A DNA stretch of 64,000 bases from DASXIF01 sp036498145 (GTDB taxonomy: Bacteria > Actinomycetota > Actinomycetes > Mycobacteriales > Jatrophihabitantaceae): positions 558,001-622,000 of the forward strand of contig CAVPSV010000002.1 of assembly GCA_963708625.1 (NCBI GenBank), written 5' to 3'. How positions within the stretch are numbered: position 1 is the first letter of the stretch; each line of letters starts with the position of its first letter. A model generated the notes under the pieces. It ran no database searches, had not been told where the DNA came from, and saw nothing but the letters and a program-made list of their open reading frames with translations. Positions 19,596-28,956 of this stretch are shown here, piece after piece. Position numbers and translations under genes: made by a program.

Positions 19596-20030
19596 ATGGG
19601 TGCCACGCAGGACACGATGATCGCGACCACCAAGCAGGTGATCCATACCGGGCAGCAGCATCTCGCGGAGTTGCAAAAAGCAACCAAGGAAGCGAAATTC
19701 GCCTGGGCACGGTGGAACGACGCCCTGCACAACCAGAACAACCAGGCGGCAGCCGCCGACAAGACATATCAGGCGAAGCTGGGAAAGCTCGTCCAAGAGA
19801 CCAAGACGATGCAGAAGTCAGTCGCCGCATTGGCGGGGGAGATCAAGGCCCTGACCGCGTTCAAGGACGACAAGAAGAACCGGATGCTGCCGATGTTCAC
19901 CGCTACCGGGCTTCCTGCTCTGAAGAAGTACATCGCTTCCGCCGAAGCCGCCAAGAAGAGCTGGGACCACGAGCTGAAGTTGGCCAACGACGAGAAGCTG
20001 CGGCCCAAGCCCACCGGCAAAGGCACCTGA
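19596..20030 (+). CDS. Lys/Ala-rich coiled-coil hypothetical protein
   Basis: 144 residues, ATG 19596 with a very strong GAGGAGGAGG site 5 bases upstream. The protein is almost wholly helical with heptad-like patterns (residues 8-100), rich in Lys, Gln and Ala, no Cys, no signal peptide or membrane helix. The C-terminus is a disordered Lys/Pro tail. Not recognised; possibly a DNA- or envelope-associated small helical protein. Its composition resembles the hypothetical protein at 15776-16339 but no alignment is evident. Confidence 0.6.
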   Translation: MGATQDTMIATTKQVIHTGQQHLAELQKATKEAKFAWARWNDALHNQNNQAAAADKTYQAKLGKLVQETKTMQKSVAALAGEIKALTAFKDDKKNRMLPMFTATGLPALKKYIASAEAAKKSWDHELKLANDEKLRPKPTGKGT

Positions 20031-20071
20031 GCCCGGCGTTCTTCACCACGTCGCGGCGGGCGGTCGCGCGG

Positions 20072-21142
20072 TCAGCTGACCAGGCCGCGGCCGGTGACCA
20101 GTGGCAGGTCGAGCGCGGTCAGCAGGCCGGGCGGCGCGGCGACGACCGCCTCGACGGCGTTCACCAGCCGCATCGCCGTCGCCTTCAGCCCGGCGGTGTT
20201 GTGGTCGCCGTCGGTGCCGAGCAGCTGCATGTCGACGGTGTAGTTCGGCTCGCCGCTGACCTGCACCCGGTAGCAACCCTGCCCGGCCGGCTGCGGCCAG
20301 TCCGGGCCCGAGGTCCGGGCCGCAGCCGGGTGACGTGCTCGAGCACCACCGCCGGCCTGCCGTGGTACAGCCGAGCACCTCGAACCGCAGCGCCGCCATG
20401 GTGCCCTTCTCGATCGTCCCCGACGCGATCTCGAACGTGTCCGGTGCCGGCAGCTTGACGACGGTCTCCTTCAGCTCGTCGAGCTCGATGTCCAGCCCCG
20501 CCGCGATCTGGCGCACCACCGAACCCCAGGCCAAGTGACAGCACGCCGGGCATCAGCAGCATCGGCGTCTCGTCCATCGGCTTGCCGAAACCCATCACGT
20601 CGAAGAGCACCGTCGCGCTGTCGTAGGTGGAGTAGTCGAGCAACTCCATGCACCGCACCTCGTCGATGCGTTCGCTGACGCGGTCATCACCAGCGGCAGC
20701 CAGTCGTTCGCGAACCCGGGATCGACGCCGTTCACCCACAGCGAGGCGCCGCCGTCCGCGGCCGCCTTGCGGATCGGGTCGGTCAACTCCGCGGGTACCA
20801 CGCCTTCCGGGTACTGCAGGAACACCGGCGAACTGGACACGACGTTGATGCCGGCGGCCAGGAACCGCTTCGAGATCCTCGATCGCCTCGGGCAGCCGGG
20901 TGTCGGCCATCGCAGTGTGCACGATGCAATCCGGGCGTAGCGCCAGCAGGGCGTCGGCATCGTTGCTGGCCAGCGACGCCGATGTCACGGCCCAGCCCTG
21001 CCAGCCGGCCCGCGTCCTGCCCGGCCTTCTCGGCGCTGGAAACCCACACACCGACCAGTTCCAGTTCCGGCCGGGCCAGGATGCCGGCGATCGCGTGCCG
21101 GCCGACGTTGCCGGTGCTCCACTGCACCACTCGAATCGTCAT
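20072..21142 (-). CDS. NAD(P)-binding oxidoreductase (DapB/diaminopentanoate-dehydrogenase-like), heavily frameshifted
   Basis: About 355 residues after repair. N-terminus MTIRVVQWSTGNVGRHAIAG has the Rossmann GxxG motif of the dihydrodipicolinate-reductase-like family common in steroid-degrading actinomycetes; further pieces are DALLALRPDCIVHTAMADTR, AGINVVSSSPVFLQYPEG, WVNGVDPGFANDWLPLV, MELLDYSTYDSATVLFDVMG and the C-terminal VSGEPNYTVDMQLLG. At least five frame changes occur. Substrate unknown. It is the last gene of the minus-strand run kstD-hsd4B-flavoprotein-SDR, suggesting a role in steroid or side-chain chemistry, by context only. Confidence 0.7.
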
Positions 21143-21201
21143 GCCTCACTCCGATCTGCAGAACAGTGGCGGCGTGCGCACGCCGACGGGACGAGCGCGA
21201 A

Positions 21202-21993
21202 TTACAGGTCGGGGATGGGCAGCGACATGTTCGGCACCTGCAACCCGCCGTGCACATCGAGCACCGCGCCGGTCAGGTACGAACCCGCCGGCGAGGCGAG
21301 ATACACCACCGCGGCCGCGATGTCCTCCGGCGAGCCCAGGCGCTGCAACGGTGTGGCCCGCTCGATGCCGGTGCGCATCTCGTCATTGCTCATCACGATC
21401 TCCAGCGCCGAGGTGGCCGTCGACCCGACCGCGATCGCATTCACCCGCACCTTCGGCGCGAGATCTTCCGCGGCCAGTTCGGTGTAGTGGATCAGCGCAC
21501 CCTTTGCCGTGCCGTACGCGAGGTAACCGCGTCCGGCCACCTTGCCCACCACGCTGGCAATGTTGACCACCGCGCCGCCGCCGTTCTCGAGCATGATCGG
21601 CACAGCGCTGGTCGTCAGCGCGTGCGCCGTCGAGACATTCCAGTGGAACGCCCGCTCCAGGAAACCGACGGAGGTGTCCAGATAGGTGCGCGGCATCGTG
21701 CCACCGACGTTGTTCACCACGATGTCCAGCCGGCCGAACGCCGCCTGTGCCGCCCCGGCCAGCGCGCGAATCTGCGCCTCGTCGTTGAGGTCGGCGGCTA
21801 CGACGTGCGCCTTGCGGCCCACGCTCTCGATGCGGGCCGCCACCTCGCGCAACTGGTCCTCGGTACGTGCGGAGATCACTACGTCGGCGCCGGCTTCGGC
21901 CAGCGCAAGCGCGGCTGCCGCGCCGATGCCGCGACCGGCCCCGGTCACCACGGCGACCTGGTCGGTGACGGTGAAGCGATCCAGAATGCTCAT
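21202..21993 (-). CDS. Short-chain dehydrogenase/reductase
   Basis: 263-residue classical SDR: TGAGRGIG cofactor motif near residue 17, NNVGG, and the YGTAK catalytic Tyr-X3-Lys with the preceding Ser in NIASVVG. The tail GLQVPNMSLPIPDL is distinctive and resembles SDRs found in mycobacterial lipid/steroid clusters. NAD(P)-dependent oxidation or reduction of a hydroxyl/keto steroid or acyl-CoA is likely. Uninterrupted, which is unusual in this error-rich interval. It sits 16 bp downstream of the flavoprotein stop, same strand. Confidence 0.85.
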   Translation of the reverse strand: MSILDRFTVTDQVAVVTGAGRGIGAAAALALAEAGADVVISARTEDQLREVAARIESVGRKAHVVAADLNDEAQIRALAGAAQAAFGRLDIVVNNVGGTMPRTYLDTSVGFLERAFHWNVSTAHALTTSAVPIMLENGGGAVVNIASVVGKVAGRGYLAYGTAKGALIHYTELAAEDLAPKVRVNAIAVGSTATSALEIVMSNDEMRTGIERATPLQRLGSPEDIAAAVVYLASPAGSYLTGAVLDVHGGLQVPNMSLPIPDL

Positions 21994-22009
21994 GCGTGTC
22001 CTCGCTTGC

Positions 22010-23467
22010 TCACGGTGTCAATGCTGCTGCTGCGCGGCCGGCACGCCGGCCGAAGAAGGTGGAATCGCCCAGCGAGACACCGCTGCAGTAGCCCTGCGCG
22101 GCCACGCCGGACGTAGTGCGTCCCGCCGCGAACAGGCCGGGCACCGGGTTGCCGTCGAGGTTGAGCACATGCGAGTCGAGGTCGGTGTGCAGCCCGCCCA
22201 ACGTGAACGGCGCGTAGACGAAAACGTCCGAACGAAGGTCGAAGGCGGCCACCGGACCTTTCAGCGGTGCGAGCAGCGGCTTGCGCTTGTGGAACAGCGG
22301 ATCCTCGCCACGCTCGGCGTAGGTCGTTGAAGTACCGGATCGTGTCCTGCAGCGAACCCGGCGGCAGCCCGATCTCGCACTCCAAGTTCGCGGGCGTCTC
22401 GCACACCCATTTCGCCGTCGCGCCCAGCCAGTTCGGCGCATAGTGCTCCTCGTCGACGATCAGGTACACCTGGCCGCCCTCGTGCAGCAACGCACGCTGC
22501 CCGACACGGCCCATGTAGGTGTCCTCGTTGACGAACCGGCGGCCGAGGCCATTGACGAGGATGCCGTACTTCAAGCTGCGCGGGGCATTGAACGGCAGCG
22601 CGCATTCGATCGCGTCCATGCGCTTGACCGCGCCGCCGACCGCCTGCGCCATCCGAATGCCGCGACCGTCGTCGCCCTCGGTGCCGAGCCGCAACGCGTG
22701 TCAGGTGCATGGCCGGCGCATACTCGGCGACCATCTCCGGGTTGTTCACGAAACCACCGGCGGCGAGCACGACGCCACGGTGCGCGCGGACATTCTTCGT
22801 CGTGCCGTACTCGGTGGCCACGACGCCACACACCCGCCCTGCGTCGTCGGTGACCAGCCGCTCGGTCGCGGATGTCGTACCGAGCGCGCGCGCCGGCATC
22901 GGCGCCGCGCGGGACAGCGCTGCCATCAGCGCCGCACCGCCGGGCCGGGCGCCCTTGGTGCAGTGCGCGCGCGGCACCGCCGGCCACTGCTCGTCGAACG
23001 GCCACGCGTTCTCGCCGCCGGTGAACATCAGACCCTCGTCATCGCCCGGTGAGGTGCCGCCACCCTCCGGGTCGAAGCGGCCGACGAACTGCACGCCGCG
23101 GGCGACCAGCCAGTCGTGATGCTCGACGCTGCCGTCGCAGTAAGCGTCGATCTTCGCTTCGTCCGGCGCCGGGCCACAGGCGGCGCGCAGGAACGCCTTC
23201 ATGTTCTCGACCGTGTCGGTGAAGCCCGCGTCTCGCTGGGTCGACGGTGCCGCCGCCGAGGTAGACCATGCCGTCGGACATCGTCGCCGCACCGCCCGCC
23301 GCGCTGGTGCGCTCGAGCACGAGTACCGACGCGCCCGCGGTCGCCGCCTCCCAGGCCGCGGCCGAGCCCGCCGGCGCCGAAGCCGACGACGACGACGTCG
23401 GCCTCGTCGTCCCAGGTGTCGATGTCCGCCGTCGTGCGCGCGGCCACCGACGTGCGGGCACGCTCAC
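22010..23467 (-). CDS. FAD-dependent dehydrogenase, KstD/fumarate-reductase-like, frameshifted
   Basis: About 485 residues after repair. The N-terminal FAD motif VVVVGFGAGGSG-like and ATAGASVLVLERTSAAGGA are followed by SDGMVYLGGGT, HRGVVLAAGGFVNNPEM, YGILVNGLGRRFVNEDTYMG and the C-terminal GLFAAGRTTSGVAAQGYCSG. This is the succinate dehydrogenase/fumarate reductase flavoprotein superfamily to which ketosteroid dehydrogenases belong, but it is shorter than KstD and diverged from it. A 3-ketosteroid or unsaturated acyl-CoA oxidoreductase role is possible. The exact start is uncertain; GTG 23467 overlaps the hsd4B stop by 4 bp. Several frame changes, notably near 22325, 22700 and 23240. Confidence 0.75.
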
Positions 23468-24332
23468 GCGAGCACCAGCTCCGCGTCGGAGAGCGCCGCG
23501 GCGCCGTCAGCGGTCGGCGACGGTGGTGCTGACCACGAACCGGTCGCCGTCCCGCCAGGCGGAGGTGCGCAACGTCTCGCCCGGGAAGACGACGCCGGTG
23601 AACCGCACGCCGAACGACCGCAACCGGCGTGACGTCGCCGTCCAGCAGGGCATCGACGAGTGCCTTGCAGACGATGCCGTAGGTGGCGAGCCCGTGCAGG
23701 ATCGGCGCCGGGAAGCCGGCCGCGGCCGCGAACTGCCGGGTCGGAGTGCAGCGGGTTGCGGTCACCGAGCAGCCGGTACAGCAGCGCCTGCTGCGGCAGC
23801 GTCGGCGTGTCGATCACCAGCGTCCGGCGCCCGGTCCGGTGCGCGGCAGCGAGGCGGACGGGCCACGCTCGCCGCCGAAGCCGCCTTCGCCCCGGGCGAA
23901 GATGCTGGACGTGGCGGTCCACAGCGGGTTGTCGTCGAGGTCGCACACGCTGGTCTCGGTGACGACCACCGCGGCCGAGCCCTTGTCCCACACGTCGGTG
24001 ACCCGCACGCTGGCGCGGGCCTTGCCGGCGGTCGGGATCGGCCGGTGGACATCGACCCGCTGCGAGCCGTGCAGCACCTTCGCGCCAGATCGATCTCGAT
24101 GCCGGGGTAGGACACGCGCGGCGGCTCGGTCTCGTGCAGCGTCGCCGCGACGACGGCGAAGGTCGGCAGCACCTGCAGGTTCTTCTCGGTCGCGTAGCGC
24201 AGTTCGGCCGGCGCGGTCGGCGGAACCCCCGCCCCGAGCGCCAGGTGGTAGAGCAGGACGTCCGAGGACGTCCAGGCGAACTCCTGCTCGGGCAGCGTGG
24301 CGCCGACGGGCGACGCTCGGGTCAATGGGCAC
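23464..24332 (-). CDS. hsd4B: Hsd4B: MaoC-family 2-enoyl-CoA hydratase, frameshifted
   Basis: Double hot-dog hydratase-2 of about 289 residues. Proposed GTG start 24332 gives VPIDPSV, then frames piece together FAWTSSDVLLYHLALGAG, YATEKNLQVLPTFAVVAATL, VLHGSQRVDVHRPIPTAG, and the C-terminal hydratase-2 motif YRLLGDRNPLHSDP followed by FPAPILHGLATYGI (Asp/His active site). In Mtb, hsd4B (Rv3538) lies next to kstD as here and is thought to hydrate CoA thioesters of sterol side chains. Start overlaps the KstD stop; at least three frame changes. Confidence 0.82.
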
Positions 24333-26035
24333 GTGTCTGGTGCGTCCTCCAGACCGGCCGGCATGGCGAGCCGCGAGGTAGCCGAACGTGATCGCCGGGC
24401 CGATGGTCGCGCCCGGCCCGGCGTAGGTGTGGCCCATCACCGGGGCGCTGGTGTTGCCGGCCGCGTACAGACCCTCGATCACCGAGCCGTCCTCGCGCAG
24501 CACCCGCGCGTGCACGTCGGTGCGCAGGCCGCCCTTGGTGCCGAGGTCGCCGGGCACCATCGTCACGGCGTAGAACGGCGCGCGCTCGAGCGGTGCCAGG
24601 CAGGGATTCGGCTTGACCGTCGGGTCACCGTAGTAGCGGTCGTAGCCGCTCTCGCCGCGGCCGAAGTCCTCGTCCTTGCCGGCACGCGTGCGAAGCGCGT
24701 TGAACCGATCGACGGTCTCCACGAGCGCCTCCGCGCTGACGCCCATCAGCTCGGCAAGCTCGGCGATGGTGTTCGCGCGGACCAGCGCTCCGGCCTTGTA
24801 CCAGCGGCCCGGGAACTTCTGTCGCGGCGTGAGCCCGGCGAACACGTAGCGGTTGCGGTATTGCTGGTCGATGATCATCCAGCACGGGATGTTCTCCGGC
24901 GGGCCGTCGCCGCGGCCGTACTCGCCGCCGTACATCCGGTGCACCGCCTCGACGTACGGCGCGGCCTCGTTCATGAAGCGCTGCCCGCGGTCGTTGACCA
25001 TGATTCCGCCGGGCAGCGTCCGCTCGGCGAGGCAGAACCACGGACCGCCGGAAAGCGGGATCGACGGTCCCCACCACGCGTCGTCCATCAGCTCCAGCGC
25101 AGCGCCGAGCTTCGCACCGGCCACGATCCCGTCACCGGTGTTCGCCGGCGCGCCGACGGTCCACTCGGTGCCGATCGGCTGCCGTTGGTACTTCGCGCGC
25201 ATCTGCGCGTTGTGCTCGAACCCGCCGCTGGCCAACACGACGCCGCGAACCGCGCGAACCGTGCGCTCGGCTCCGTCATGGCGGACCAGCACGCCGGTGA
25301 CGCGGCCGTCCTCGCTGATCAGGTCCAGCAGCGGGGTGTCCAGGAACAGCGGAATGCCGGCATCGAGGACGCCCTTGCGCAGCGCGGCGGCCATGGCCTG
25401 GCCACGGACGAGCAGGCGCTTGCCGGTGAGCATCGCCCACAGCCAGCGCAGGCCGACCCGCAGCACCCGCAGCGGACCGCGCGGGTGTCGCACCATCAGG
25501 TTGAGCCAGCGGTAGTCGGCCTGGGTGACCGCGATGTTGCCCGGCGACTTGCCGTAGTCGGGTTCGATGTTGGCCAGTTCAGCTCCGAGCTTCTTGCCGT
25601 TGAACGGCGTCGGTTCCACCGAGCGACCGCCGACCCGCCCGCCGGGCGCCTCCGGGTAGTAGTCGGAGTAGCCGGGCACCCACTGCATGCGTAGCGGCGA
25701 GTGCTCGCAGCAGGAAGCTCAGCGCCTCGGGGCCGCGCTCCAGGTAGGTGTCGATGCGCTCGGCCGGTACCAGCGTCGCCGATGATGTCGTGCAGGTAAG
25801 CGCGCGCGTCCTGGGGCGTGTCGCGGCACGCCGTCGGCCTGCAGGACCTCGTTGTTCGGGATCCAGACCCCGCCGCCGGAGCGCGCGGTGGAGCCGCCGA
25901 AATGCGGGGCCTTCTCCACGATCACGGTCCGCAGGCCGGCGTGGCGGCGGCCAGGGCCGCGGTCATGCCGGCCGCTCCGCTGCCGACGACGACGACGTCG
26001 TACTCGTCGGCGAGTGCTGGCCGGGCAGGCTGCAT
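24322..26035 (-). CDS. kstD: KstD: 3-ketosteroid delta1-dehydrogenase, frameshifted
   Basis: FAD enzyme introducing the 1(2) double bond into ring A; with KshAB it makes the unstable 9-hydroxy-1,4-diene that opens ring B. ATG 26035 begins MQPARPALADEYDVVVVGSG (FAD GxGxxG). Then VIVEKAPHFGGSTARSGGGV, WIPNNEVLQADGV, the long clean segment from 25688 with VRGVVLASGGFEHNAQMR, GIMVNDRGQRFMNEAAPYVE, and the C-terminal FYAVTMVPGDLGTKGG and HTYAGPGATIGPAITFGYLAA, where the Tyr and Gly contacts of KstD lie. About 570 residues against 563 in Mtb. Four or so single-base errors cluster at the N-terminus and one at the end. KstR site immediately upstream. Confidence 0.9.
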
Positions 26036-26049
26036 TGGAACAGGTTATA
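26036..26049. promoter_or_regulatory. KstR operator for kstD
   Basis: TGGAACAGGTTATA matches TnnAACnnGTTnnA at every fixed position but is not a full palindrome. It abuts the kstD start codon at 26035, so a repressor there would block initiation directly. Confidence 0.6.
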
Positions 26050-26103
26050 GTCCGGTCCTGGCTCTGCGCTACAGATATGGCCTAGAATCCGACTGTCTAG
26101 CCC

Positions 26104-26117
26104 TAGAACGCGTTCTA
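26104..26117. promoter_or_regulatory. KstR operator for hsaEGF (perfect palindrome)
   Basis: TAGAACGCGTTCTA, a perfect 14-bp palindrome, 15 bp upstream of the hsaE ATG and 68 bp from kstD. With the site at 26036 it gives two operators in one divergent promoter. Confidence 0.9.
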
Positions 26118-26132
26118 CCAGAGCGGAGGGAC

Positions 26133-26960
26133 ATGCTCGACGGACCGAGCAGCGGGCCGATGGCGGCCGCCGCGCTGCGCGACGCGCGAGCGCACCGGCG
26201 CGGCCATCGCCGCCGCTGATCGACACCTGGCCGGGCATCGACGTCGAGGACGCCTACCGCATCCAGCTGGACAACATCAGCCGGCGGCTCGACGCCGGCG
26301 CCACCGTCGTCGGCCACAAGGTCGGGCCTGTCGTCGAAGGCGATGCAGCAGATGATGGGCGTGGACGAGCCCGACTACGGCCACCTGCTCAGCGACATGG
26401 CACGACGCGAGGACGCCTCCGTGGACGTCGCCGGCTACCTGATCCCGCGGGTCGAGCCAGAGGTCGGCGTTCATCCTCGGCGCCGACCTGCCCGGCGAGG
26501 GCTGCACCGAGGACGACGTGCTGGCGGCGACCGAAGCGGTCACCGCCGCGCTGGAACTCATCGACAGCCGCATCGTCGACTGGCGCATCGCGCTGCCGGA
26601 CACCATCGCCGACAACGCGTCCTCGGCCGGGTTCGTGCTCGGCGCGGCCCGGGTCAAGCCCGGCCGAGGTGGACCTGCACCACCATTCCGGTGCGCACTG
26701 CTGCGCAACGACGAGGAGGTCGGCGTCGGCCGGTCGGACGCCGTGCTCGGCAACCCGGTCACCTCGGTGGCCTGGCTGGCCCGCAAGGTCGCCTCGTTCG
26801 GGGTCCGGCTGCAGGCCGGGCACGTGATCCTGCCCGGGCTCGTGCACCCGCGCGATCGACGCCCGCGGCGGCGACGAGTTCCGCGGCCGACTTCGGCCCG
26901 CTCGGCGACGTCGGCCTGCACGTTCCACGACTCCGCAGCCCGAGCAGGCGTAGCCCATGA
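26133..26960 (+). CDS. hsaE: HsaE: 2-hydroxypenta/hexa-2,4-dienoate hydratase, frameshifted
   Basis: Hydrates the 2-hydroxyhexa-2,4-dienoate released by HsaD. ATG 26133 follows GAGCGGAGGG. Pieces across frames: LIDTWPGIDVEDAYRIQLDN, ISRRLDAGATVVGHKVG, MMGVDEPDYGHLLSDM, VAAFILGADLPGEGCT-like, ALELIDSRIVDWRIALPDTI, AVLGNPVTSVAWLARKV and RADFGPLGDVGL. These are the conserved blocks of the fumarylacetoacetase-superfamily hydratases (MhpD/HsaE). About 270 residues against 261 in Mtb. At least five frame changes. The stop overlaps the hsaG start (ATGA). Confidence 0.85.
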
Positions 26961-27870
26961 GCGAAGGTCACCGCGGCGATCGTCGGTTCCGGCAACATCG
27001 GCACCGATCTGCTGTACAAGCTGCATGCGGTCGCGACCTGATCGAGCCGATGCTGGATGGTCGGCGTCGACCCGGCCAGCGAGGGCCTCAAGCGCGCCGC
27101 CGACCTCGGGCTGCAGACGACGTCGGACGGCGTCGACGCGCTGCTCGGCGCAGGCGAGCTGCCGCGACCTCGTCTTCGAGGCGACGTCGGCCTACGTGCA
27201 CCGGGAGAACGCGCCGCGGTACGCAGCAAGCGGGCATCAAGGCCGATCGACCTGACCCCGGCGGCGATCGGCCCGTACGTCATCCCGCCGGCCAACCTGC
27301 GCGAGCACCTCGACGCGCCGAACGTCAACATGATCACCTGCGGCGGCCAGGCGACGATCCCGATGGTCTACGCCGTCTCGCGCGTCGTGCCGGTGCGCGT
27401 ACGCCGAGATCGTCGCCACCGTCGCCTCGGCGTCGGCCGGTCCGGGCACGCGCGCGAACATCGACGAGTTCACCCGCACCACCAGCCGCGGCGTCGAGGT
27501 GATCGGCGGCGCCGAAGCGCGGCAAGGCGATCATCGTGCTGAACCCGGCCGACCCGCCGATGATCATGCGCGACACGATCTTCTGCGCCATCCCGGCCGA
27601 GTGCCGACCACGACGCGATCGCCGACGTCCGATCCACCGGATGGCGCCGAGGTGCAGACCTACGTCCCGGGCTACCGGCTGCTGCAGGAGCCGCAGTTCG
27701 AGGACCCGTCGGACGTCAGCAACGGCATGCACCGAGTCTCGATCTTCGTCGAGGTGGAGGGCGCCGGGGACTTCCTGCCGCCGTACGCCGGCAACCTCGA
27801 CATCATGACCGCCGCCGCCACCAAGGTCGGCGAAGAGATGGCCCGCACGCTCACGGCAGCGAGGAGCTGA
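26957..27870 (+). CDS. hsaG: HsaG: acylating (propion)aldehyde dehydrogenase, frameshifted
   Basis: Converts the aldehyde produced by HsaF (propanal in the steroid pathway) with CoA and NAD to propionyl-CoA, channelled within the HsaF-HsaG complex. Pieces: AAIVGSGNIGTDLLYKL (Rossmann GxGxxG), MVGVDPASEGLKRAADLG, DLVFEATSAYVHRENAPRYA, NVNMITCGGQATIPMVYAVS (catalytic Cys in ITCGGQAT), AEIVATVASASAGPGTR, IIVLNPADPPMIMRDTIFC and YVPGYRLLQEPQFE. About 303 residues, as in Mtb. Six or more frame changes. ATG overlaps the hsaE stop and the stop is 2 bp from hsaF. Confidence 0.9.
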
Positions 27871-27872
27871 CC

Positions 27873-28937
27873 ATGACGACAGACGGCCTGCCACGCACCT
27901 ACTCCGCCGAGCTGGACCTGCGCATCACCGACACCTCGCTGCGCGACGGCTCGCACCACAAGCGGCACCAGTTCACCGCCGACGAGGTGCGCTCGATCGT
28001 CGCCGCGCTCGACGCCGCCGGCGTGCCGGTCATCGAGGTGACGCACGGCGACGGGCTCGGCGGCTCGTCGTTCAACTACGGCTTCTCCCGCACGCCCGAG
28101 CAGGAGCTGATCACGGTCGCCGCGCAGACCGCGAAGCGCGCGAAGATCGCGGTGCTGATGCTGCCGGGCGTCGGCGTCAAGGACGACATCCGCATCGCGC
28201 AGGACAACGGCGCCTCGATCTGCCGGATCGCCACGCACTGCACCGAGGCCGACATCTCGATCCAGCACTTCGGCCTGGCCCGCGAGCTCGGGCCTGGAGA
28301 CCGTCGGCTTCCTGATGATGTCGCACTCGCAGCCGCCGGAGGTGCTGGCCAAGCAGGCCCGCATCATGGCCGACGCCGGCTGCCAGTGCGTCTACGTCGT
28401 CGACTCGGCCGGCGCGCTGGTGCTCGACCAGGTGGCCGACCGGGTCGCGGCGCATCGTCGCCGAGTTGGGTGACGAGCGCGCAGGTCGGCTTCCACGGTC
28501 ACGAGAACCTCGATCTGGCGGTGGCCAACTCGGTGTTCGCCGCCCGCGCCGGCGCGGTGCAGATCGACGGCTCGACGCGGCGCTTCGGTGCCGGCGCCGG
28601 CAACACGCCGGTCGAGGCGTTCGTCGGTGTCTGCGACAAGCTCGGCTACCGGACCGGCATCGACTTCTTCGCGATCGTGGATGCGGCCGAGGACGTCGTG
28701 CTGCCGGCGATGCCGGAGGAGTGCCGGCTCGACCGGATGGCGCTGATGATGGGCTACGCCGGCGTCTACTCCAGCTTCCTCAAGCACGCCTACCGGCAGG
28801 CGGAGCGCTACGGCGTCTCCGGCGCCCAGATCCTGGTGCGGGCAGGGGAGCGCAAGCTCGTCGGCGGCCAGGAGGATCAGCTCATCGACATCGCGCTGGA
28901 GCTGCAGGCCGAGCAACGGGCGACGCAACCGGCCTGA
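27873..28937 (+). CDS. hsaF: HsaF: 4-hydroxy-2-oxoacid aldolase, frameshifted
   Basis: Class II DmpG-type aldolase cleaving 4-hydroxy-2-oxohexanoate to pyruvate and propanal. RITDTSLRDGSHHKRHQFTA holds the metal Asp and active-site Arg/His; the metal His pair is in VGFHGHENLDLAVAN. SHSQPPEVLAKQARIMADAG, YVVDSAGALV and the C-terminal FLKHAYRQAERYGVSG (communication domain contacting HsaG) are present. Frame changes near 28290 and 28450. About 354 residues against 346 in Mtb. Cotranscribed with hsaEG from the KstR promoter at 26104; convergent with kshB 19 bp later. Confidence 0.92.
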   Translation: MTTDGLPRTYSAELDLRITDTSLRDGSHHKRHQFTADEVRSIVAALDAAGVPVIEVTHGDGLGGSSFNYGFSRTPEQELITVAAQTAKRAKIAVLMLPGVGVKDDIRIAQDNGASICRIATHCTEADISIQHFGLARELGPGDRRLPDDVALAAAGGAGQAGPHHGRRRLPVRLRRRLGRRAGARPGGRPGRGASSPSWVTSAQVGFHGHENLDLAVANSVFAARAGAVQIDGSTRRFGAGAGNTPVEAFVGVCDKLGYRTGIDFFAIVDAAEDVVLPAMPEECRLDRMALMMGYAGVYSSFLKHAYRQAERYGVSGAQILVRAGERKLVGGQEDQLIDIALELQAEQRATQPA

Positions 28938-28956
28938 TCCACGCGCCGCGCACGCG

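Noticed and set aside
23814..25688. Apparent KstD-hydratase fusion protein of 624 residues
   Set aside because: A single frame reads through only because of a frameshift at the kstD end; motif order shows two separate genes with an 11-bp overlap.
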